Made by a program: the position numbers and the translations under genes
The notes under the pieces: generated by a model
The model's input: the letters and a program-made list of their open reading frames with translations, nothing else
What the model was told of the DNA's origin: nothing
The model's database searches: none
NCBI RefSeq assembly: GCF_003001935.1
Contig: NZ_PVNG01000022.1
Location: 169,681-233,680, forward strand
Length of the DNA: 64,000 nt
Reading direction: 5' to 3'
Source: Nonomuraea fuscirosea
GTDB taxonomy: Bacteria > Actinomycetota > Actinomycetes > Streptosporangiales > Streptosporangiaceae
Shown: piece by piece, positions 51,906-60,775 of the stretch
Layout of the letters: each line of letters begins with the position of its first letter
Position numbering within the stretch: position 1 is the first letter of the stretch

Positions 51906-52365
51906 GCACCTGAAGGGCCTTCAGGTGCTCGTGGAGGTCGTCGGCGAGCTTGGTCATCAGCCGGTTGAGCTCGGCCCGGTCCGCACCCGACCAGCCGGCC
52001 AGGGCGCCCCCCAGCCACTCGTTGGTCACCCGGCGGCAGTGGTCCGCCGCCACGGTGCCCTCCTCAGTGAGCGTGATGCGCCAGGCCCGGCCGTCGTCGG
52101 GGTCGCGTACCCGCTCGACCAGGCCGCGCTGCTCCAGCGCGGCCACGTGCCGGGTCACGTGCGGGCTCTCCACCTGGAGGTTGTCGGCGATCGCCCCGAT
52201 CCTGCGCGGCTCGCCGACGTCGCGCAGGTGGACGAGGATCTGGACGTCCGGCCGGTCCAGCCGGACGCCCGCCGCCTCGGTCAGCCGTTCGTGCGTCTTG
52301 CCCCGGTTGAGCATGGTGACGAGCCGGCGGAAGGCGGTCACCGGCGTCTGCAGATCCTCGTCCAT
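51898..52365 (-). CDS. MarR-family transcriptional regulator
   Basis: 155 residues. Winged helix with DRPDVQILVHLRDVGEPRRIGAIADNLQVESPHVTRHVAALEQRGLVERVRDPDDGRAWRI, the classic MarR core with its beta-wing (residues ~38-100), flanked by dimerisation helices. It is divergent from an MFS exporter and two related operator-like sequences lie in the 73-bp gap, so it most likely represses the exporter until a ligand binds, possibly also repressing itself. Confidence 0.88.
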   Translation of the reverse strand: MDEDLQTPVTAFRRLVTMLNRGKTHERLTEAAGVRLDRPDVQILVHLRDVGEPRRIGAIADNLQVESPHVTRHVAALEQRGLVERVRDPDDGRAWRITLTEEGTVAADHCRRVTNEWLGGALAGWSGADRAELNRLMTKLADDLHEHLKALQVLK

Positions 52366-52371
52366 CCGGTT

Positions 52372-52421
52372 GCTTACCTAACTTACGTATGTATTATCGG
52401 TTCTCGACTACTTACCTAAGT
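52372..52421. promoter_or_regulatory. Two MarR operator-like sites
   Basis: ACTTACCTAAGT at 52410-52421 is a perfect palindrome. GCTTACCTAACT at 52372-52383 is a related imperfect copy with centres 38 bp apart. They flank the divergent start region of the MarR and MFS genes. Confidence 0.65.
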
Positions 52422-52438
52422 TATCCAAAGGAGCCGTC

Positions 52439-53869
52439 ATGGCGACAGTCGTCGTGCCCGCAGCACGCGGGACGTCCACCGGAAATCCCTGGCCCGCCGT
52501 GGTCACGTTGTCCATCGCGGCGTCCATCGCCGCCATGCAGAACACCGCGGTGGTGCCGCTGCTTCCCGTGCTGCAACGGGAGCTGGGCACCTCCTTGACC
52601 GCCGTGAGCTGGACCCTCACGGTGAGCCTGCTGGTCGGCGCGGTGTCCACGCCGCTGCTCTCCCGCTTCGGCGACATGTACGGGCGGCGCCGCATGATCC
52701 TCGGAGCGCTGGCCCTCCTGGTGATCGGGTCGGTCATGGCGGCCCTGGCCACCTCGCTGGCCTGGCTGATCGTGGCCCGGGTGTTGCAGGGCGCCGTGTC
52801 CGCGCTCGTCCCCTTGTCCATCGGGGTGGTCCGTGACGCGCTGCCGCGCGAGCAGTTCGCGACCGGCGTCGGCGTGCTCAGCGCGACGATGGGCTTCGGC
52901 AGCGGCGGCGGCATGATCCTGGCCGGGCTGGCCTCGGGAGACTTCCACCTGGTGTTCTGGGTCATCGGCGGCCTCTCCCTGGCGGCCGGGATCGTCGTGG
53001 CCTTCCTCGTCCGCGACTCGGCCCCGCCCGTCAAGGGCCGTCCCGACCTGATCGGCGCCACGCTGCTCGCCACCTGGCTGGTGGCGCTGCTGCTGGCGGT
53101 CAGCGAGGGCGGCTCGTGGGGCTGGACCTCGCCCGGCGTGCTCGGGCTGCTCGGCACGGCGGCCGTGCTCGCGGCCGCGTGGGTGGCGGTCGAGCGGAGG
53201 GTGGCCGAGCCGCTGGTGGACATGGCGATGCTCGTGCACCGGGGCACGGTCGGCGCGACGGTGTCCTCGCTGCTGCTCGGATTCACCTTCTTCACCCTGC
53301 TGACCGGCATCTCCAGCTTCGCCCAGTCGCCCGAGGGATTCTCCGCCACGACCCTGCAGGTCGGGCTCTACCTGCTGCCGAGCACGCTGTTCATGCTGGT
53401 GATCTCACTGTTCGCGGGCCGCATCATGCGCCGCCTGCCCGCCTCGTCCATGGTGGCGACGGGCTCACTGGTGACAGGGCTGGCCGCGCTCTACCTGATG
53501 ATCGCGAACGACGCCCCCGCGCACCTGTACGCGGCCTCCTCGATCATGGGCGTCGGCCTCGGCGTCGGATACGCGGCCCTGGGCACCATGGCCGTCGAGC
53601 ACGTGGGCCAGGACAAGACCGCCGTGGCGTCGGGGGTGAACGCCCTGGTGCGCATCGTCGGCGGCAGCACGGCGGGCGCGGTGATCGCGGCCATCCTGGC
53701 GGCCCGGCCGGGTGCCGGCGGCTACCAGTGGGTCTTCGGGGCAGCCGCCGGGGCGGGCGTCGTCGCCGCGATCTTCGCGGCGGGGTTCGGATACCTCAAC
53801 AGCAGGGCCGTCACAGCGCCGACTACCGGGCCGATCACAGGGCCGATCACAGGGCCTTCAGCCCGCTGA
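52439..53869 (+). CDS. MFS drug-exporter-like transporter (DHA2/EmrB type)
   Basis: 476 residues with 14 likely membrane helices. SWTLTVSLLVGAVSTPLLSRFGDMYGRRRMILG is the TM2-loop-TM3 motif A, and RVLQGAVSALVPLSIGVVRDALP the antiporter motif C area of drug:H+ exporters. The C-terminus ends with a short Thr-Gly-Pro-Ile repeat, encoded by 15-bp direct repeats near 53830. It probably exports a drug or secondary metabolite under control of the adjacent MarR. AAAGGAG 6 nt before ATG. Its 3' end overlaps the convergent DUF742 gene by 23 nt. Confidence 0.88.
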   Translation: MATVVVPAARGTSTGNPWPAVVTLSIAASIAAMQNTAVVPLLPVLQRELGTSLTAVSWTLTVSLLVGAVSTPLLSRFGDMYGRRRMILGALALLVIGSVMAALATSLAWLIVARVLQGAVSALVPLSIGVVRDALPREQFATGVGVLSATMGFGSGGGMILAGLASGDFHLVFWVIGGLSLAAGIVVAFLVRDSAPPVKGRPDLIGATLLATWLVALLLAVSEGGSWGWTSPGVLGLLGTAAVLAAAWVAVERRVAEPLVDMAMLVHRGTVGATVSSLLLGFTFFTLLTGISSFAQSPEGFSATTLQVGLYLLPSTLFMLVISLFAGRIMRRLPASSMVATGSLVTGLAALYLMIANDAPAHLYAASSIMGVGLGVGYAALGTMAVEHVGQDKTAVASGVNALVRIVGGSTAGAVIAAILAARPGAGGYQWVFGAAAGAGVVAAIFAAGFGYLNSRAVTAPTTGPITGPITGPSAR

Positions 53870-54203
53870 TCACTTCCAGCAGCACCTTGGCGTCGGGGGC
53901 GGGCGGCGGCAGCTCGACCTGAACGAGCTGCTGCGCGTGCAGGTCGCCGACCAGCACCCGGACCACCCCGATGGGCAGGTTCAGCTCGGCCGCGACGTCC
54001 ACCAGCCGGGTGGGCTGGGTGCACTTCTGCAGGATGATCAGATGCTCGGGGTCGAGGCCGCGCGGCGGCGCCAGGCCGCCGGCGGTGATGATCACCGCGA
54101 TGAGGTCGATGGCCTCGCTCGCGGGCACCGTCCGGCCCCTGGTCAGCAGGTAGGCCGGAACGATGGGACCGGCGTCCTCGTCCAGCCAGCGTTCTTCAGT
54201 CAC
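53847..54203 (-). CDS. DUF742 protein (CvnC-like, conservon component)
   Basis: 118 residues. VRPAYLLTRGRT-type opening (here GPIVPAYLLTRGRTVPASEAI), then LDPEHLIILQKCTQPTRLVDVAAELNLPIGVVRVLVGDL, the DUF742 core: a winged-helix-like fold. In Streptomyces conservons it is the third gene (cvnC) after a kinase (cvnA) and roadblock protein (cvnB) and before a GTPase (cvnD). Here only the kinase precedes it, overlapping by 8 nt, and the convergent MFS gene follows; cvnB and cvnD are missing. Confidence 0.85.
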   Translation of the reverse strand: MTEERWLDEDAGPIVPAYLLTRGRTVPASEAIDLIAVIITAGGLAPPRGLDPEHLIILQKCTQPTRLVDVAAELNLPIGVVRVLVGDLHAQQLVQVELPPPAPDAKVLLEVISGLKAL

Positions 54204-56091
54204 TTCGCACCACCCGCATGGGGCGCTCGGACTCCTGCTGAGCCGCCCTCGGGGCCTCGGCCTCTGGCTCTGCCACGTGCTCTTCCGGGATCAACACGAT
54301 CGCGGTGGTCCCTCCATATGGTGAACCGCGCAACGTCACGCGGATGTCATGCCTGGCGGCCAGGCGGGAAACGACGAAAAGGCCGAGCCTGTCGCTGTCG
54401 GCCAGGTCGAACTCCGGCGGGCTGGCCAGCCGCTCGTTCAATTCGGCCAGCTGCTCCGCGCTCATCCCGAACCCGCGGTCCTCGACCTCGAAGGCGAAGC
54501 CCCGGGCCGCGGCGTCGCCGCGGACGAAGACCGAGGTGTGCGCGGGGGAGTAGACGGTGGCGTTCTCGATCAGCTCGGCGATGAGGTGGATCACGTCGCC
54601 GACCACGGGGCCGGCCAGGCGCTGGCCGGACATGGGCTCGACGACGACCCGCTGGTAGTCCTCCACCTCGGCCGCGGCGCCGCGGGCCACGTCGAGCAGC
54701 GGCACAGGACGGCTCCAGCCGCGTCCCGGCGTCGCGCCCGACAGGATGATCAGGCCCTCGGCGTGGCGGCGCATGCGGGTGGTGAGGTGATCGAGCTTGA
54801 ACAGGTCGTCCAGCTGACCGGGGTCGGTCGCGCGGTGCTGCATGTCGGCGAGCTGGATGCGCTGGCGGTGCAGCAGCGTCTGGCTGCGCCTGGCCAGGTT
54901 CCTGAAGACGTGGCCGACGCCCTCGCTGAGCTGCGCCTGGCCGACCGCGGCCTCGACGGCGGTCTGCTGGACGGTGGAGAAGGCCTTGCCCACGTCGTCG
55001 ATCTCGACCGTGGTGCTGGTGAGCGACACCTCGGGCACCTCGACGGTCTCGCCCTTGCGCAGCTTGGCGACCACGTGCGGCAGCCGTTCCTGAGCCACCT
55101 CCAGGGCGGCCAGCCGGAGCGTCCCGAGCTCCTTGGACAGCCGGTTGCCCATGCGCAGCGAGAACCCGATCGACACGATCACCAGCGCCAGGGCCGTGCC
55201 CGCGAGCAGGAACGCCCGCGACAGCACCTCGTCGGCCACCGGGTCGGCGCGCTCGTTCAGCGTCGTGCTGGCCCGCAGCTGGGCCTCCTGGAACGACCTG
55301 GCCAGGCCGTCGGTGGTGGACAGCCAGCCCTGCGGGGTGCCGCCGGCGATGATCTGGTCCTCCATCATCCGCATCCGCTGGTAGGCGGGGGAGGTGATGA
55401 GGGCGACCTGGGGATCGCGCAGCTCCGGGTCGAGCTCGCCGAGGCTCTGGTCCACGAGGAAGCGCCGGTTGCCCGTGATCTGGGTGAACAGCCTGCGCTC
55501 GGCCCTGGTCACCGTGCCGAGCCCGAGTGCCTGCTCCCTGGTCAGCAGCTCCTTCGCGTAACTCATGTCGATGGTCACGCGGGACTGCTCGTAGATCGGG
55601 ATGTCGTCGATCAGCGCCACCCGGCGGTGCAGGCCGAACAGCGTGTCGATGATCGCGTTGTAGGCCTCCACGGTGTGCAGACGATCGGACAGGCCCGTGT
55701 CGATCTCACCTCGGACCGCGTCGAGCCTGTCTATCTGCGTGTACACCGCGTCCACCTGTGTGCGGATCTCTTCTGATCTGTTCTTGGACTTACTGGAAAG
55801 CTGCTTGAAGGCGTCCCGGGCGGCGTCGGTGCGGACCCGCTGCGCCGCCATGGCGGTCTTGTCGGCACCGCTCCGCAGGAACCTGGCCGAGATCAGGCGC
55901 TCGCGCTGGATCTCGGTGATCACTTTGTACGCGGGAAGGCGCAGGTTCGTCCAGACTGTCTTGTACTGACGCAGCTCCAAGCTCTCGCTCGCGGTGACGG
56001 CGGTGATGACCCCCCACAACACCACCATGGAGGCCAGTGGCACCAGTAGTAGTCCGATGATCTTCATCCGGATCGTTCGGCTACGACCCAT
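54196..56091 (-). CDS. NIT-domain sensor histidine kinase-like protein (CvnA-like)
   Basis: 631 residues. One N-terminal helix (~10-32), a nitrate/nitrite-sensing-type helical extracellular domain (~40-290), second helix (~292-312), then a HAMP-like linker. The kinase part has NLARRSQTLLHRQRIQLADMQ in place of a classic DHp His box, N box HLIAELIENATVYSP, G1 VEDRGFGM and G2 RLGLFVVSRLAARHDI. In conservons such kinases control a small GTPase switch; that module is absent here. Divergent from an orphan solute-binding protein across 172 bp. Confidence 0.88.
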   Translation of the reverse strand: MGRSRTIRMKIIGLLLVPLASMVVLWGVITAVTASESLELRQYKTVWTNLRLPAYKVITEIQRERLISARFLRSGADKTAMAAQRVRTDAARDAFKQLSSKSKNRSEEIRTQVDAVYTQIDRLDAVRGEIDTGLSDRLHTVEAYNAIIDTLFGLHRRVALIDDIPIYEQSRVTIDMSYAKELLTREQALGLGTVTRAERRLFTQITGNRRFLVDQSLGELDPELRDPQVALITSPAYQRMRMMEDQIIAGGTPQGWLSTTDGLARSFQEAQLRASTTLNERADPVADEVLSRAFLLAGTALALVIVSIGFSLRMGNRLSKELGTLRLAALEVAQERLPHVVAKLRKGETVEVPEVSLTSTTVEIDDVGKAFSTVQQTAVEAAVGQAQLSEGVGHVFRNLARRSQTLLHRQRIQLADMQHRATDPGQLDDLFKLDHLTTRMRRHAEGLIILSGATPGRGWSRPVPLLDVARGAAAEVEDYQRVVVEPMSGQRLAGPVVGDVIHLIAELIENATVYSPAHTSVFVRGDAAARGFAFEVEDRGFGMSAEQLAELNERLASPPEFDLADSDRLGLFVVSRLAARHDIRVTLRGSPYGGTTAIVLIPEEHVAEPEAEAPRAAQQESERPMRVVRSD

Positions 56092-56263
56092 GGCACCTCA
56101 CTCCGGTTGGTCCCAAGCTGGCAACCCCGGACGGGACAAGCCCCGAGGATAGCAATTGGATCACCAGAATGCCCAATTTTTCGGGACTTTTGGACACACG
56201 AGTCCCTCTGGCATCGATCTTGGAGTAGGTTTCCCGGGTACATCGGCGACAGAGGGAGATGCG

Positions 56264-57850
56264 TTGCGCCGGCGAGTCTCAGCGGCCCCCGCGTCCGTCC
56301 TGGTGTCGATTCTCGTGGCGGTCCTGCTCACGGCCTGCTCGCCGCCCACCGAGGTGCGCCAGGCGCCGGTGGGGGAGTCGCCCTTCGTCTACGTCAAGAA
56401 CACCGACATCATCACCGAGTGGGATCCCGCCCGCTCCTACTCCAACGAGATCATCGCCTTCCAGAACGTCTACGAGACCCTCACCCTCTGGAACCCGGTC
56501 ACCAAGAAGTCGGCGCCCCGCCTGGCCACCGGCTGGCGGTCCACCGCCGACGGCAGGAGCTGGACCTTCACCCTGCGCTCCGGCGTGACGTTCCACACCG
56601 GCAACCCGCTGGACGCGGAGGCGGTCAAGGCCTCGATCGAGCGGACCATGCGGGCCAGGACCGGCGCCTCCTACCTCTGGGACGCCGTCTCCTCCATCCG
56701 GGTCGACGGGCCGCTGACGGTGACGTTCGCGCTGAAGTACCCCGTCCCGCTGGACCTGGTGGCCTCCGCCGGGTACGCGGCCTACATCTACGACACCAAG
56801 GCGGCCCCCGACCTCGGCAAGTGGTTCGCGCAGGGCAGGGACGCCGGGTCGGGTCCTTACACGGTGGCGAAGTGGAACAAGGGCAAGGAGGACGAGCTCA
56901 CCCTCAAGGCGTACGACGGATATTGGGGCGGGTGGAACGAGCGGCCGCACTACAACACGGTCAAGTACCGGGTCGTGCCCGATCCCGAGCGGGCGTACCG
57001 GATGTTGCGCCGCGGCGAGGCGAGTTTCGTGGACCGGCTCGACCCGAAGCTGTTCGCCCAGGCCGGCGCCGCGCCGGGCGTGCGCACCTCGGACCGGCCG
57101 TCGTTCACCACGGCCATGATGCTGTTCAACACCGCCGCCGGCCCCATGAAGGACATCAGGGTGCGCAAGGCGGTGCAGCAGGCCATCGACTACCGCGGCA
57201 TCGTCAAGGCGCTCAAGGGCTCCGTGATGCCGGCCAGCGGCGTCGTCCCCGAAGGGCTGCTCGGCCACGTACCAGGCCGGGTGCCCGAGCAGGACCTGGA
57301 GAGCGCCACCCGGCTGCTGCAGGACGCCGGCTACGGCCCCGGCGGCGAGCCGCTGCGGCTCCGGCTGACCTACGGCGAGGGCGAGGCCGACGAGGAGCTG
57401 CTGGCCAAGCGGCTGCGGGCGGCGCTGCGCCCGCTCAACGTCACCCTCAAGGTCGAGGGCATGCACTGGAACGCGCAGTGGGAGCGGGGCAAGAAGCGCG
57501 GCCAGGACATCTTCGTCATGTACTGGTGGCCCGACTACGCCGACGGCTACTCCTACTTCGGCCAGGTCTTCCGCGCCGCGAACCCGCCCGTGTTCAACCT
57601 GACCTACCTCAACGACCACCGCCTCGACGCGATGCTCGACACGGTGCCCGAGCTGACGGTCACCGACAAGCCCGCGGCGCAGCGGGTGTACGAGCAGGCC
57701 ACGAAGCGTGTGCTCGACGAGCGGGCCGCCGCCGCGCTGCCCTGGGTGGTCAAGTCGCGGCGGGCGTTCCTGGGCGGCATCCAGGGCTACGACGACAACC
57801 CGGCCTATCCGGACGTCGTCTTCGTCTACGACCTCAAGCCGTCGGGCTGA
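56264..57850 (+). CDS. Orphan ABC substrate-binding lipoprotein, family 5 (paralogue)
   Basis: 528 residues. Signal peptide ending LLTAC (lipobox). The body matches the binding protein at 46789 block by block: SYSNEIIAF, PRLATGWRSTADGRSWTFTLRSGVTFHTG, PVPLDLVASAGYAAYIYDT, VMYWWPDYADGYSYF. No permease or ATPase genes adjoin it. It may share the importer 5 kb away, or act as a sensor for the divergent kinase. TTG 56264 with GAGGGAGA 5 nt upstream is preferred; an in-frame ATG at 56156 would put a long non-signal extension in front. Overlaps the convergent 57-residue gene by 17 nt. Confidence 0.85.
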   Translation: MRRRVSAAPASVLVSILVAVLLTACSPPTEVRQAPVGESPFVYVKNTDIITEWDPARSYSNEIIAFQNVYETLTLWNPVTKKSAPRLATGWRSTADGRSWTFTLRSGVTFHTGNPLDAEAVKASIERTMRARTGASYLWDAVSSIRVDGPLTVTFALKYPVPLDLVASAGYAAYIYDTKAAPDLGKWFAQGRDAGSGPYTVAKWNKGKEDELTLKAYDGYWGGWNERPHYNTVKYRVVPDPERAYRMLRRGEASFVDRLDPKLFAQAGAAPGVRTSDRPSFTTAMMLFNTAAGPMKDIRVRKAVQQAIDYRGIVKALKGSVMPASGVVPEGLLGHVPGRVPEQDLESATRLLQDAGYGPGGEPLRLRLTYGEGEADEELLAKRLRAALRPLNVTLKVEGMHWNAQWERGKKRGQDIFVMYWWPDYADGYSYFGQVFRAANPPVFNLTYLNDHRLDAMLDTVPELTVTDKPAAQRVYEQATKRVLDERAAAALPWVVKSRRAFLGGIQGYDDNPAYPDVVFVYDLKPSG

Positions 57851-58007
57851 CGTCGTCAGGCCGGGGACTCTCCACCCGCTCCCGCAGCCGGGCCCTGATC
57901 TCCTCCGGCGTGTACGCCCGGCGGCGCCGTTCGGCCCGCGCGATGACCACGCCCGTCGCCGCCACACCCATGATTCCCGCCAGACCGAGCATCTTCCACC
58001 AGCGCAT
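57834..58007 (-). CDS. 57-residue membrane-anchored protein
   Basis: One N-terminal helix (MLGLAGIMGVAATGVVIARAE, residues ~6-26) followed by a basic patch and a charged cytosolic segment with YTPEEIRARLRERVES, which looks like a short amphipathic helix. No named family, though the motif YTPEEIRARLRERL occurs widely in small actinobacterial proteins of unknown role. It is divergent from the papain-like amidase gene (18 bp between starts), and its end overlaps the SBP gene by 17 nt on the opposite strand. Confidence 0.6.
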   Translation of the reverse strand: MRWWKMLGLAGIMGVAATGVVIARAERRRRAYTPEEIRARLRERVESPRPDDVSPTA

Positions 58008-58025
58008 GTTGCCTAGGCTAGCCCT

Positions 58026-58661
58026 GTGCTGACTCTCGACGAAGCCGTCAAGGTGACCAGGACCGGCGATCTGTGGGTCTTCCGCGGGCGTTCCGTGCCC
58101 GACCGCGCCATCCAGACGATGACCAACAGCCCGGTCAACCACGTCGGCATGGCCATCGTGATCGAGGACCTGCCACCCATGATGTGGCACGCCGAGCTGG
58201 GCAAGTCGCTGCTCGACCTGTGGTCGGGCACCCACCAGCGCGGCGTGCAGCTGCACGACCTGCGCGCGGCGGTCACGACCTGGGCCGACCGCTACGACCA
58301 GCGCGCCTGGCTGCGCCAGCTGGAGCCGGAGGCCACGCAGGAGATGGAGGACGCCGCCCTGCGCACGGTCGCCCGGCTCGACGGCACCCCCTTCCCCTCC
58401 ACCGCCCGGCTGGCCGCCCGCTGGGCCAGGGGCCGCGTGCCGCGCCGCACGCGCAAGGAGCAGACGGTGGAGAGCGCCTACTGCGCCGAGGTGGTGGCCG
58501 TCACCTACGAGGAGATGGGCCTGCTGCCCGCCGGTCGCCGCCCCAACTGGTACGACCCCGGCAGGTTCTGGAGCGGCGACGACCTCGACCTGCTCCTCGG
58601 CCGCCGGCTCGGCAACGAGATCACCGTCGGGGTCGAGCTGGAGCGCGCCCGCCGCCCCTGA
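58026..58661 (+). CDS. YiiX/papain-like amidase-type protein (NlpC/P60 superfamily, permuted)
   Basis: 211 residues. The His of NSPVNHVGMAIVI and the Cys of ESAYCAEVVAVTYEEMGL fit the permuted NlpC/P60 arrangement (YiiX/YebB-type, DUF830), where His precedes Cys. WHAELGKSLLDLW follows the first strand. No signal peptide is seen. Such proteins hydrolyse amides or acyl-ester linkages on lipids or peptides; substrate unknown. GTG start at 58026. Next gene begins 13 bp after the stop on the same strand. Confidence 0.7.
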   Translation: MLTLDEAVKVTRTGDLWVFRGRSVPDRAIQTMTNSPVNHVGMAIVIEDLPPMMWHAELGKSLLDLWSGTHQRGVQLHDLRAAVTTWADRYDQRAWLRQLEPEATQEMEDAALRTVARLDGTPFPSTARLAARWARGRVPRRTRKEQTVESAYCAEVVAVTYEEMGLLPAGRRPNWYDPGRFWSGDDLDLLLGRRLGNEITVGVELERARRP

Positions 58662-58674
58662 TCCAATACAGGGC

Positions 58675-59646
58675 ATGACTAGCGTGAACGTCGCCGTGAT
58701 CGGCGTGGGCAACTGCGTCTCCTCCCTGGTGCAGGGCGTCGAGTACTACCGCGACGGCGACGCCCCCGGCCTGCCGAACCCCGTCTGCGCCGGCTACGCC
58801 GTCTCCCAGGTCCGCTTCACCGCCGCCTTCGACGTGGGCGCCGCCAAGCTCGGCCGCGACCTGTCGGAGGCCATCTGGGCCGAGCCGAACAACGCCAGGA
58901 GATTCGCCGCCGTGCCGCATCTCGGCGTGCCCGTCACCGAGGGCATCCTGGCCGACGGCGTGGGCCCCGGCTCGGCCGGTCTGATCGATCCGCGCGGCGG
59001 CGCCACGCCCGGTGAGGTCGCCGGCCACCTCAGGCGGACCGGCAGTCATGTCGTGCTGAACTTCCTGCCCACCGGCGCGCAGCGGGCCACCGAGCTCTAC
59101 GCGGCGGCCGCCGTCGAGGCCGGATGCGCGTTCGTGAACTGCATGCCGGCCGTGCTCGCCCGGTCGCCGGAATGGCGCGCCCACTTCGCCGCGGCCGGGC
59201 TGCCGCTGGTGGGCGACGACCTGAAGAGCTCGTTCGGCGCGACGCTGGTGCACCGGGCGCTGGTCGAGGCCCTGACGGCGAGCGGGGTCCACCTCACCGG
59301 CGGCCACCAGCTGCTGGCCGGCGGCAACATGGACTTCGTCAACCTGGAGGACCCCGAGCGGATGAAGAGCAAGAAGGCCACCAAGTCCACCGGTGCCGGG
59401 ACGTCCACCCACGTCAGCGCGCAATACCTGCCTTTCATGGACGATCGCAAGGTCGCCTACATCCGGCTGGACGGCGTGGGCTTCGGCGCCTCCCCGCTGG
59501 AGCTGGAGCTGCGCCTGGTCGTCGAGGACTCGCCCAGCGCCGCGGGCCACGCCCTGGACGCCGCGCGGCACGCCAGGGCAGCCCTCGACCAGGGCGTCGG
59601 CGGTCTGCTCGAAGAGGTCTCCCTGGCGCTGATGAAGGCGGTCTGA
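58675..59646 (+). CDS. Inositol-3-phosphate synthase-family protein (diverged)
   Basis: 323 residues. The N-terminal Rossmann motif NVAVIGVGNCVSSLVQGVEYYRDG is that of bacterial Ino1. The catalytic-domain blocks are present but altered: GDDLKSSFGATLVHRALVEAL where Ino1 proteins usually read GDDIKSQxGATIxHR, and NMDFVNLEDPERMKSKKATKSTG where they read NMDFLNMLxxxRLxSKKISKT. The enzyme family makes myo-inositol 1-phosphate from glucose 6-phosphate for inositol lipids and mycothiol. Because actinomycetes normally have a canonical copy, this may be a paralogue with shifted substrate; not decidable here. Confidence 0.8.
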   Translation: MTSVNVAVIGVGNCVSSLVQGVEYYRDGDAPGLPNPVCAGYAVSQVRFTAAFDVGAAKLGRDLSEAIWAEPNNARRFAAVPHLGVPVTEGILADGVGPGSAGLIDPRGGATPGEVAGHLRRTGSHVVLNFLPTGAQRATELYAAAAVEAGCAFVNCMPAVLARSPEWRAHFAAAGLPLVGDDLKSSFGATLVHRALVEALTASGVHLTGGHQLLAGGNMDFVNLEDPERMKSKKATKSTGAGTSTHVSAQYLPFMDDRKVAYIRLDGVGFGASPLELELRLVVEDSPSAAGHALDAARHARAALDQGVGGLLEEVSLALMKAV

Positions 59647-59885
59647 CGCACGCGGGCCGGCCGGGACGGACATCCGCAGCGCATCCTCGACGGCCACCGG
59701 CCCGTGGTGCCGCGCCGGCTGCTGCCCAGAGCCGTGGCCGCCTTCGCCGGCGGGCCGGGACGGCGCGACTGGCGTACCCGTGCCCAGGGACACGGCCGAG
59801 CAGCTCGCCCTCCACCGGAGCCGGCCGTCCGGCTTTCGGCTGAGTCGGTCCCCTGTGCCGGCCGGGGCGGTGGCAGGCTAGGGGG

Positions 59886-60683
59886 ATGCGCCTGGCTACC
59901 TGGAACGTGAACTCGGTCAAGGCACGGCTGCCCCGCCTGCTCGAATGGCTCGCCGAGGCCCGGCCCGACGTCGTGTGCCTGCAGGAGACCAAATGCGCCG
60001 CCGAGGCGTTCCCTGTGGCGGAGGTGGGCGAGCTGGGCTACGAGGCCGCCGCCCACGGCGACGGACGCTGGAACGGCGTCGCGCTGCTGTCCAGGGCCGG
60101 GCTGGCGGACGTCACACCCGGCTTTCCCGGCGAGCCCGGCTTCGGCGAGCTCGACAGCGTCGGCGCGGCCCGCCCCGAGGCCCGGGCCATCGGCGCGACC
60201 TGCGGCGGGATCCGGGTGTGGTCCCTGTACGCGCCCAACGGCCGTACCGTCGACTCGCCCCACTACGCGTACAAGCTGGCCTGGTTCGCCGCCCTGCGCG
60301 ACGCCCTCGTTCCCGAACTGGCCGCCGGGCCGCTGGTGGCCTGCGGCGACTACAACGTGGCGCCGACGGACGCCGACGTGTGGGACCCCGCCCTGTTCGT
60401 CGGCTCCACCCACGTCACGCCGCCCGAACGGCGGGCCCTGGCCGAGCTGCGCGACCTCGGCCTCACGGACGTGGTGCCGACGCCGATGAAGGGCCCGCAC
60501 CCCTACACGTACTGGGACTACCGGGCCGGGATGTTCCACCAGAACAAGGGCATGCGGATCGACCTGGTGTACGCGAGCGCGGACGTGGCCGGGCAGGTGC
60601 GGTCGGCGTACGTCGATCGTGAGGCCCGCAAGGGGAAAGGCCCGTCCGATCACGCGCCGATCGTGGTCGACCTCGAGCGATAA
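59886..60683 (+). CDS. xthA: Exodeoxyribonuclease III
   Basis: 265 residues, full-length for the family. The EEP fold motifs are complete: RLATWNVNSVKARL, DVVCLQETK (catalytic Glu), LYAPNGR, CGDYNVAPTDADVWDP (Asp/Asn), RIDLVYAS (Asp), and GPSDHAPIVVDL (His). AP-endonuclease/3'-5' exonuclease in base excision repair, cytoplasmic. ATG 59886 preceded by GCTAGGGGG. About 240 bp separate it from the inositol-phosphate synthase-like gene. Confidence 0.92.
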   Translation: MRLATWNVNSVKARLPRLLEWLAEARPDVVCLQETKCAAEAFPVAEVGELGYEAAAHGDGRWNGVALLSRAGLADVTPGFPGEPGFGELDSVGAARPEARAIGATCGGIRVWSLYAPNGRTVDSPHYAYKLAWFAALRDALVPELAAGPLVACGDYNVAPTDADVWDPALFVGSTHVTPPERRALAELRDLGLTDVVPTPMKGPHPYTYWDYRAGMFHQNKGMRIDLVYASADVAGQVRSAYVDREARKGKGPSDHAPIVVDLER

Positions 60684-60775
60684 AGGCAATTACAAACCGC
60701 TGTCGGCCGAGTATTCTGTGTTCTCACATGTTTCGGGGGGATCAAGCAGATCAAGGACCACGAGGGGGGATCTCC

